Below are positions 18,801-24,539 of a stretch of DNA of 64,000 nucleotides, piece by piece (the stretch's first letter is position 1; each line of letters starts with the position of its first letter). The stretch covers positions 1,736,001 to 1,800,000 of the forward strand of contig NZ_CP169056.1 in the NCBI RefSeq assembly GCF_041890415.1, written 5' to 3'. The position numbers and the translations under genes were made by a program. The notes below the pieces were generated by a model. That model saw only the letters and a list, made by a program, of their open reading frames with translations, was not told the origin of the DNA and made no database searches. The DNA comes from Pseudoxanthomonas koreensis_A (GTDB lineage Bacteria; Pseudomonadota; Gammaproteobacteria; Xanthomonadales; Xanthomonadaceae).

Positions 18801-19179
18801 CGGGGTAGTCGAGCTCCAGGTCGCGCTGGATGCCGGCATAACCGGACACGCCGTTGAAGTCGTAGTCCAGGCACAGCGCTCCGCCCTGCGCGCCCTCGAC
18901 CCGGCGGATGCTGCCGCTGACCTGGTCGGACGCAACAACGCGCCAGGCGGAAGCGTCTTCGAAATCATCCAGCACGCGCGTGCTGTTGGAAGCGCCAGCT
19001 GGGGCGACGGATGCGAACGCAAAGACGCCGGCTGCCAAGGCAACGGCAACAGCCCTTGCGTGGTGGAGGGCGAAGGTGGCCACGGCAACGGCAACAGCGC
19101 TCGCGTGGCTGAGGGCGAGGGTGGCCAGCCTTGGGCGAAACACGCCGTGAATCCATCCATGGAGGCTCGAACGCGCCAT
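15892..19179 (-). CDS. exported multidomain glycosidase with F5/8C-like domain and six-hairpin catalytic region
   Basis: Up to 1095 residues. Residues 1-63 are a long Ala/Val-rich export signal. About 66-225 look like a galactose-binding beta-sandwich (RVLDDFEDASAW...CFDELAFEPL), and about 230-350 resemble a discoidin (F5/8C) domain. The C-terminal part (about 600-1010) looks like an alpha/alpha six-hairpin glycosidase: SYSRSWIRDGAMIAEGLL, PENDSHGELVFAIAEYWRY, SYWDNFWALRGYKDA and FVGDLPHAWVASDF. RDG and ENDSHGE are candidate catalytic acids. No CAZy family could be assigned by eye. It ends the glucan locus, so it probably trims the oligosaccharide being imported. ATG 19179 lies inside a dispersed repeat; GTG 19143 is an alternative start. 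Confidence 0.75.
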   Translation of the reverse strand: MARSSLHGWIHGVFRPRLATLALSHASAVAVAVATFALHHARAVAVALAAGVFAFASVAPAGASNSTRVLDDFEDASAWRVVASDQVSGSIRRVEGAQGGALCLDYDFNGVSGYAGIQRDLELDYPGNYRFGFRLRAESPANDLQFKLVDASGDNVWWVNRTRYDFPRQWQQVHYRKRHIDKAWGPDPDRTLHRSAKVEFTIYNNAGGHGSVCFDELAFEPLPAEPATPPAPVSAIVPGSCNDAGRVMQAIDGDLSTVWSAQGAQRLELDLGQVREFGGLVLRWAAADQRPVRYALELDDGEGEGESRWREVRRVEHGRGDVDWIALPEAEARRIALVLEGGHYALAEAQVRPLAFSAHPNDFIKAVAADLPRGWLPRGFSGQQPYWTIVGIDGGAELGLIGEDGAVEVARGGFSIEPFVVGPQGLRSWADVRTTQHLRGQGLPMPGVTWEAPANGEGACLALDVDAFAHGTPDDSRLVARYRLSNPGDTSLDCTLALAIRPLQVNPPSQFLNTVGGVSRIERLAIEDATVRVDGRPRVFAMQAPDDAFVTTFDAGLDVMRLASGDLPPDTAVEDPTGLASGMLLYRWRLAPGQVREVALVVPLSGPARVPEGFDAPHAAAATEAMWQAHLGQVQLRLPPAGRDFADTVHTALGHMLVSRIGPSLQPGTRSYSRSWIRDGAMIAEGLLRLGRPEVVREYLEWYAPYQFANGKVPCCVDARGSDPVPENDSHGELVFAIAEYWRYTGDRAFLERMWPHVLGAFEYMEQLSASERTPENRRRNPAFFGMMPASISHEGYSAKPMHSYWDNFWALRGYKDAEEIARVLGKASAARRMAQAHARFRADLAASLQAATTAHGIDYLPGAAELGDFDPTSTTIALAPGGERDWLPAGLLENTFERYWHEFVQRRDGLRQWKDYTPYEWRNVAAFVRLGWRERAWEATGYFFADRAPPAWNQWAEVVSSTPRTPFFVGDLPHAWVASDFLRSALDMFAYTRERDRSLVLAAGVPAAWLDGEGIAVDGLHTPHGRLGYALQRVGGELRLEVAADAGLPPGGLVLPWPYPGTPGKTVIDGQPAAWQDGELRIGRAGASVRIAMP
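19039..19128. repeat. 45-bp tandem duplication within the signal-peptide coding region
   Basis: Units 19039-19083 and 19084-19128 both begin GGCAACGGCAACAGC and end in GGTGGCC plus two or three bases. Being 45 bp they preserve frame and encode two similar 15-residue hydrophobic blocks (LATLALSHASAVAVA and VATFALHHARAVAVA). The export signal is lengthened as a result. Confidence 0.8.
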
Positions 19180-19221
19180 CCATGGCGCGTACGGTTTCGC
19201 CCAAGGCCGGCCACCCTCGCC
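19114..19221. repeat. palindromic element, copy 1 (constant core, variable arms)
   Basis: Arms 19114-19141 and 19194-19221 are 28-bp inverted repeats with one mismatch (inner part CTTGGGCGAAAC / GTTTCGCCCAAG). They enclose a 52-bp core. Read on the minus strand, the core matches copy 2 (19438-19489) at 48 of 52 positions, but the arms are unrelated to those of copy 2. The left arm lies inside the glycosidase signal-peptide coding region. Confidence 0.8.
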
Positions 19222-19419
19222 TTCATGCGGACATGACGACCGGAACGAAAAGCCGGCAGCATCCCCGCCCGCTCCAACACCACCGCCCATGCCGGCATAT
19301 GCAGGCCGGATGGAAAGCATCAGCGCCATGTCGCTGCCGACGCTGTTGATGGCGGTGGTGCTGTTGTTGATGCTGTTGCCCCTCCCGTCCGATGACGGAA
19401 TCACCCGGAGGGTCGGTGT

Positions 19420-19507
19420 GATGTCCCGGGCCGGGACCGTGCGCGCCATGGATGGCGCGCCCGAGCCTCCATGGATGGATTTACGGCGTGTCCCGGGCCG
19501 GGGCATC
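19420..19507. repeat. palindromic element, copy 2
   Basis: The core at 19438-19489 contains GCGCCATGGATGGCGCG and CCTCCATGGATGGATT. It is flanked by 18-bp inverted arms, 19420-19437 and 19490-19507, built on GTCCCGGGCCGGG (16 of 18 pair). The core lies in the opposite orientation to copy 1. It is non-coding, in the gap between the permease and glycosidase genes. Confidence 0.8.
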
Positions 19508-19540
19508 GCGGCGGCCCCCAAGCCAAGCACGCAAGCCGAC

Positions 19541-19636
19541 GCTTCGGCTTTCGCTTCGGCTTTCGCTTCGGCTTCGGCTTCGGCTTCGGCTTCGGCTTCG
19601 GCTTCAGCCTCCGCTTCAGCTTCCGCACCAGCCTCG
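19541..19636. repeat. hexanucleotide simple-sequence repeat (GCTTCG)n
   Basis: Sixteen consecutive 6-bp units. The first ten are GCTTCG or the one-base variant GCTTTC, including six perfect GCTTCG in a row; the later ones are diverged. It lies about 75 bp past the stop of the upstream permease gene and 360 bp before the glycosidase gene, inside the operon. In the minus frames it would read Ala-Glu or Pro-Lys repeats, but no credible gene contains it. The rest of the 19180-19712 gap holds no gene. Confidence 0.85.
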
Positions 19637-19712
19637 ACCCCAGCCTCCGCCCCGCCCAAGGCTCGCGTCGCCGCCCACTCCAGCCACCGCAATGACATCA
19701 TCGCCACCCGCA

Positions 19713-20549
19713 TCACCCCTTCACGCTGCCCAGCAACAACCCCTGGATGTAGTAGCGCTGCAGCAGCAGGAACAGCGCCAGCACCGGAATCACCGTGACC
19801 ACCGCCCCGGCCATCATCATCTCCACATCCTGGATGTGCTCGCGCGAAAGCGACGCCAGCGCCACCGGCAACGTGTAGTGCTCCTGGTCGGCAAGCACGA
19901 TCAACGGCCACATGAAATCGTTCCATGCCGCCATGAAGGTGAAGATCGCCAGCGTCACCAGCACCGGCTTGAGCATCGGCAACACCACCGAGAAGAAGAT
20001 CCGCCCCTCGCCGGCACCATCGATCCGCGCCGCCTCCAGCAACTCGTCCGGGATCGAGCGCGCGTACTGGCGCACCAGGAAGATGCCGAACACGCTGGCC
20101 AGCGCCGGCACGATCACCCCCCCGTAGGTATTCACCAGCCCCATCTGCTTCATCATCAGGAACAGCGGCAGCATCGCCACCTGCGCCGGCACCACCAGCG
20201 CGGCCAGCAGCATCCGGAACATCCGCTCGCGCCCGGCGAAACGCAGCTTGGCGAACGCGTAACCGGCCAGGGTATTGACCAGCAACGAACCCAGCGTGAT
20301 GCCCGCCGACACCAGCAGGCTGTTGGCGAAGTTGCGGGCCATGCCGGTGCGCGCGAACAGCGCGTGGTAGTTCTCCAGCGTGGCCGCCGACGGCAGCAGT
20401 GGCGGCGGGAAACGGCTGGCCTGGCCTGGCGGCATGAACGAGACCGACAGCATCCACAGCAACGGCGCCAGGCTGAGCACGGCCAGCGCCAGCAGCGCAC
20501 CGTTGACCAGCAGCGCATGCGCGCGCGATTGCCCGACCTCGGCGCTCAT
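19713..20549 (-). CDS. sugar ABC transporter permease (MalG type)
   Basis: A 278-residue inner-membrane permease with six transmembrane segments. The cytoplasmic EAA loop is EAARIDGAGEGRIFFSVVLP, which docks on the ATPase. FMAAWNDFMWPLIVL and the C-terminal YIQGLLLGSVKG are hallmarks of the MalG/UgpE subunit of CUT1 importers. ATG 20549 is preferred over 20567 because GGGAGG precedes it. It lies 25 bp after the first permease gene. Confidence 0.92.
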   Translation of the reverse strand: MSAEVGQSRAHALLVNGALLALAVLSLAPLLWMLSVSFMPPGQASRFPPPLLPSAATLENYHALFARTGMARNFANSLLVSAGITLGSLLVNTLAGYAFAKLRFAGRERMFRMLLAALVVPAQVAMLPLFLMMKQMGLVNTYGGVIVPALASVFGIFLVRQYARSIPDELLEAARIDGAGEGRIFFSVVLPMLKPVLVTLAIFTFMAAWNDFMWPLIVLADQEHYTLPVALASLSREHIQDVEMMMAGAVVTVIPVLALFLLLQRYYIQGLLLGSVKG

Positions 20550-20574
20550 GCCGCGCCCTCCCTGCATGGCCGGC

Positions 20575-21453
20575 TCATACCAGATCCCTCCTGCGCCCGA
20601 TCCGCAGCATCAGCATGGTTGCCGCCAGGATCACCAGGAACAGCATGAAGGCCACCGCCGAGGCGCGGCCCAGGTTCCACCACTTGAAGCCTTCCTCGAA
20701 CATGAAGTACAGCACGCTGACCGTGCTCTGCAGCGGGTCGCCGCGGGTCATCACGTAGGGCTCGGCGAACAGCTGGAAATAGCCGGACACGGTGATCACG
20801 CCGACCACCAGCAACACCGGCCCCAGCTGTGGCAGGGTGATGTGCAGCAACTGCTGCCAGCGCGAGGCGCCGTCGATGCGCGCCGCCTCGTACAGGTCCT
20901 GCGGGATCGCCTGCAGGCCGGCCAGGAAGATCACCATGTTGTAGCCGAAGTTCTTCCACACCGCGAACGCGATGATGGTCGGCATCGCCCAGCGCGGGTC
21001 GCCCAGCCAGTCCACCGGCGCGATGCCAACATGGCCCAGCGCCCAGTTCACCAGGCCGTAGCCGGTATGGAACAGGTAGCGCCAGATCACCGCCACCGCC
21101 ACCAGGGTGGTGACCACCGGTGCGAACAACGCGGTGCGGAACAGCGCCTTGAAGCGCGCCGCCGGCGCATGCAGCAACAGGGCCGCTCCCAGCGACACCG
21201 CAATGGACAGCGGCACCCCCAGCAACACGAAGTAGCCGGTGTTCCACAGCGACTTCCAGAAGATCGGCGTGCGCAGCAGCTCCAGATAGTTGTCCAGACC
21301 CACGAAGCGCAGGTTGGCCGGGTTGGCCAGCGCATACAGGTCGAAGTCGGTCAGGCTCAGCGCCAGCGCCGACAGGACCGGCAACCCGAAGAACACGCCG
21401 ATCACCAGCAATGCCGGCGCGGCGAACACCCAGCCGGCGAGCGAACGGGTCAT
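20575..21453 (-). CDS. sugar ABC transporter permease (MalF/UgpA type)
   Basis: A 292-residue permease with six transmembrane helices and the EAA motif EAARIDGASRWQQLLHITLP. VIWRYLFHTGYGLVNW and GLQAIPQDLY are typical of MalF/UgpA/LacF subunits. The ATG overlaps the stop of the binding-protein gene (ATGA), so subunit synthesis is probably coupled. No ATPase gene adjoins; see 7692-8786. Confidence 0.93.
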   Translation of the reverse strand: MTRSLAGWVFAAPALLVIGVFFGLPVLSALALSLTDFDLYALANPANLRFVGLDNYLELLRTPIFWKSLWNTGYFVLLGVPLSIAVSLGAALLLHAPAARFKALFRTALFAPVVTTLVAVAVIWRYLFHTGYGLVNWALGHVGIAPVDWLGDPRWAMPTIIAFAVWKNFGYNMVIFLAGLQAIPQDLYEAARIDGASRWQQLLHITLPQLGPVLLVVGVITVSGYFQLFAEPYVMTRGDPLQSTVSVLYFMFEEGFKWWNLGRASAVAFMLFLVILAATMLMLRIGRRRDLV

Positions 21454-22781
21454 GGCGCGCGCTCCGCAGCGTCCGCACCGGCATCGGCATCGGCACGATC
21501 ACGCGCCAGCATCCAGCGGCGTTTTTCCAGGATCGCATCGACCCGCGCATCCAGCTCGGCCAGTGCCTGGTCCTGCGCCTGTCCGCCGCGCACGATGCGC
21601 TCGGTGGCGATCCGCATCTCCTGCACGATCCGCTCCCACTCCAGCACCTTGGGTGCAGGCCTGGCCCGTTCCAGTTGTTCGCGGAACGCGCGCGAAAGCT
21701 CATCGCCCGCCAGCGCCGGATGCTCCCAGGCACTGCGCCGCGGCGGGAGGTCGCCGATCAGGGCGTGGAAGCGCTGCTGGATGTCGGGCCGCGACAGGAA
21801 TTCGACCAGCTTCCAGGCGTCGTCCTTGCGCGGAGAACCACGGAACAGCACCAGGCTGGTGCCGCCGGCGATCCCGGCGCCGGGGCCGTCCGGGCCGGGC
21901 AGCGGCATGGTGCCCCACTGCCCTTCCAGCGCCGGCGGCTGGCGCTTGCGGAACTCGCGGATGTTCCAGGGCCCGGACAGGTAGAAGGCGTAGAAGCCGT
22001 TGAAGAATTCGTCCCAGACGTTGGAGATCTGGGTCTCGGACATCTTCGGCGCCCAACCCTGCTCGAACATGTTGGCGTAGAAGCCCACCGCACGGCGGAA
22101 CCCGGGGCTCTGGAAATTGCCGCGCGTGGCATCGTCGCGCAGCAGCGGGTCGCCCTGCTGCAGGGCCAGCGACAGCTGCTGCTCGAACTCGTTGAGCGGC
22201 ATCAGGATCGCGTAGCGATCCGGCCCGGCATCGCGCTTGAGCGCAGCCATCGCCTGCTCCCACTGCGCCCAGGTCTGCGGCAATTGCGTGACTCCGGCCT
22301 GGCGCAGCAGGTCCTTGCGGTAGAACAGCAGCCGGGTATCCACGTACCAGGGCACGCCGACCAGCTCGCCGTCGATCACCGCGGTGTCCCAGATCCCCGG
22401 GAAGTAATCGCCCTGGTCGACCACCGCCGACGCATCCACGTAGGGCTGCAGCGGTTCCAGGCTGCCGAGCACCGCGAACTCGGGAATCCAGGTGTTGCCC
22501 AGCTGGCATACGTCGGGCAAGGCGTCGGCGGCGAAGGCGGTCAGCAGCTTTTCGTGCGCCGCGCTCCACGGGATCTGCTGGATCTGCACCGCGATCCCCG
22601 ATTCGCGCTCGAACTCGCGGACCAGCTCGGCGACCACCTCGGCCTCGCGGCCCATGGCCCAGAACCGCACCGGCTCGCGCCGATGATCGTCCGCGCACCC
22701 GACGGCCAGCGCCAGCCATGTGCACAGCAGCAGCCATGCACTGCGCAGCGGCTGCCGTGCCCGTGCGCGGCGCGCACTCAC
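21450..22781 (-). CDS. sugar ABC transporter solute-binding lipoprotein
   Basis: A 443-residue family 1 extracellular binding protein. The N-terminal signal ends in the lipobox AVGC with Cys29, so it should be a periplasm-facing lipoprotein. Recognisable blocks are VRFWAMGREAEVVAELVREFE, LPDVCQLGNTWIPEFA, GELVGVPWYVDTRLLFYRKDLL, YLSGPWNIREF and the domain-closing ILEKRRWML. Start GTG 22781 overlaps the stop of the upstream hydrolase gene (GTGA). Paired with the two permeases it delivers an oligosaccharide; the specific ligand is not evident. Confidence 0.92.
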   Translation of the reverse strand: MSARRARARQPLRSAWLLLCTWLALAVGCADDHRREPVRFWAMGREAEVVAELVREFERESGIAVQIQQIPWSAAHEKLLTAFAADALPDVCQLGNTWIPEFAVLGSLEPLQPYVDASAVVDQGDYFPGIWDTAVIDGELVGVPWYVDTRLLFYRKDLLRQAGVTQLPQTWAQWEQAMAALKRDAGPDRYAILMPLNEFEQQLSLALQQGDPLLRDDATRGNFQSPGFRRAVGFYANMFEQGWAPKMSETQISNVWDEFFNGFYAFYLSGPWNIREFRKRQPPALEGQWGTMPLPGPDGPGAGIAGGTSLVLFRGSPRKDDAWKLVEFLSRPDIQQRFHALIGDLPPRRSAWEHPALAGDELSRAFREQLERARPAPKVLEWERIVQEMRIATERIVRGGQAQDQALAELDARVDAILEKRRWMLARDRADADAGADAAERAP

Positions 22782-24433
22782 CGTGGTGGCTGCGCGCGGT
22801 TGGCCGAGGGGTTGGCGTCCTGGCGTTGCGCGGCCTGGCGCTGGGCCTCGGCCGCGGCCGCGCGCGATTCGGCCATGCCCAGCGCGCGCGCGTTGGCGGC
22901 ATTGGCGTCCACCTGCATCGGCTCGGCCGGCTCGTCCTCGGGATTGAGCCAGCCACCGCGGAAACCGGCCCGCTCCAGGCCGGTGCGGATGTACGGGCTC
23001 TTCTTCATCACCGACCACACGAACTCGTTGCGGTAGTTGGCGATCATCGCCAGGATCGGGCCCTGGTCGATGCCGATGTAGTCGCTGGCCACCCAGCCGC
23101 GGCCCGGCACCAGGCGCCCGGTCTTGAGCGGGATGTCGTAGTTGAAACTGGGGTTGAACGAATCCAGGAAGCCGTAGCTGGAGTACAGGTAGTCGCCATA
23201 GCGCCGGTGCATCTCCTCGGTGGCGGGGATCACCACCTCCGGTGCGAACACGATCGAGGCGATCGCCGCGGTGGGGATGATGGTGCCGTCGTCGAAGTTC
23301 TCGCGCAGGCCGGCGCCACGCGCCGAGTAGTGGCGGAACTCGCGCTCCTCGCCGCGGTAGGTCTGGCGGGTGTTCTGCGGGCCGTCGCCGGCGGTCAGGC
23401 CCCAGACGTTCTCGCCGTAGTCCTTCCACTTCATCGGGTTGGCAATGGCGTAGTCGCGCTGGGCCAGCGTGGCGCGGCGGCTGTTGAGGAAGTAGTCGAT
23501 CCCGCGCTCGCGCATGTACTGGTCCTGGATGTCGCGGAAATCGATCCAGACGTGGCTGTACTGGTGGCCGAACATCGGCCCGAAGCTCAGGTACTCCTGG
23601 CCGTAATACACGCCCCAGTCGTTGTTGTAGGTGCGCGCCCACACGGTCCACGCGTCCGGGTCGACCGGGTGGGTCGGCGAGCCCAGCGCCAGCACGTACA
23701 GCAGCATGGCCTCGTTGTAACCCATCCAGTCGTGGACGATGAAGCCGCTTTCGGGGAACCAGCCCATCGATACCAGCGGCGCGCGCACCTGCAGCCAGTT
23801 CCAGTCGACCCGGCGGTAGATCTGGTCGGCGATCTTGCGGATCTCCACCTCGCGCGGATCGTCGCCCTCGTAATAGGCCTGGGCAAACAGCACGCCCATC
23901 AGCAGCAGCGCGGTGTCCACGCTGGACAGCTCCACCCAGCTGTCGTAGCGGTGGCCGTCGCGCATGTCGATGAAGTGGTAGTAGAAACCCTTGTAGGCGC
24001 CCTTGCCGGTCGGCTGCGGCCCCTGCGGGATCTCGCGCAGGAAGCGCAGCGTGGTCAGGGTGCGGTCCACCGCCTGGGTGCGGCTGACCCAGCCGTTCTC
24101 GATGCCGATCGGGTACGCGGTCAGGGCAAAACCAATCGAGGCGATCGAGGCGAACGGCCGCGACGGGTAGCGATCCGGGGTCAGGCCGTTCTGCTCGTTG
24201 GTGGTGTCCCAGAAGAACTGGAAGGTGCGCTTTTCGATGTCGCGGAACAGCGGCGGCAGCTCCGGCCGCGGCGGACGCTCCGGCAGCACCGGTTCGATCA
24301 GGATCACATCGGGCTTCGGCGGCGGCGGCGCAGCCGGTTCCGGCGCCGGTGCCGGCGCTGGCCCGCAAGCGGCCAGCAGCACTGCCAGGCCGGCCAGCCA
24401 TCCCCAGCGCGTTCCCACTGCCTGCAACTTCAT
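22778..24433 (-). CDS. PF10091 'glycoamylase' lipoprotein, likely GH144-like endo-beta-1,2-glucanase
   Basis: A 551-residue protein with lipobox LLAAC (Cys23), a Pro/Ala linker and then one large alpha/alpha barrel. Motifs are KRTFQFFWDTTNEQNGLTPD, SIASIGFALTAYPIGIE, YKGFYYHFIDM, DSWVELSSVDTALLLMG, GYNEAMLLYVLALGS and YIGIDQGPILAMI. These belong to the PF10091 family, annotated 'glucoamylase', which contains the GH144 endo-beta-1,2-glucanases and their clan relatives. Glu/Asp residues in SSVDTA and GYNEAM lie where that fold has catalytic or substrate residues. The Ala/Gln-rich C-terminal 60 residues look disordered. Beta-1,2-glucan as substrate is inference from family. Confidence 0.8.
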   Translation of the reverse strand: MKLQAVGTRWGWLAGLAVLLAACGPAPAPAPEPAAPPPPKPDVILIEPVLPERPPRPELPPLFRDIEKRTFQFFWDTTNEQNGLTPDRYPSRPFASIASIGFALTAYPIGIENGWVSRTQAVDRTLTTLRFLREIPQGPQPTGKGAYKGFYYHFIDMRDGHRYDSWVELSSVDTALLLMGVLFAQAYYEGDDPREVEIRKIADQIYRRVDWNWLQVRAPLVSMGWFPESGFIVHDWMGYNEAMLLYVLALGSPTHPVDPDAWTVWARTYNNDWGVYYGQEYLSFGPMFGHQYSHVWIDFRDIQDQYMRERGIDYFLNSRRATLAQRDYAIANPMKWKDYGENVWGLTAGDGPQNTRQTYRGEEREFRHYSARGAGLRENFDDGTIIPTAAIASIVFAPEVVIPATEEMHRRYGDYLYSSYGFLDSFNPSFNYDIPLKTGRLVPGRGWVASDYIGIDQGPILAMIANYRNEFVWSVMKKSPYIRTGLERAGFRGGWLNPEDEPAEPMQVDANAANARALGMAESRAAAAEAQRQAAQRQDANPSANRAQPPR

Positions 24434-24539
24434 CCCGTCATGACCTCCAGAGCCTGGCCCCTATTCTGGCCATCCCGGCGCCCGCTGGGGAATCCCCCAC
24501 GTGCCGGTGTCCGGACGCCGGTCACGGACGGCGCCGGGT

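Noticed and set aside
19541..19636. CRISPR array
   Set aside because: The repeats are contiguous 6-bp units without spacers, and no cas gene is in the window.
15892..20457. One continuous 1521-codon minus-strand frame
   Set aside because: Only the part below about 19179 is protein-like. The upper part runs through palindromes, the hexanucleotide repeat (reading as Ala-Glu repeats) and antisense to nothing conserved, and it overlaps the permease gene in another frame.
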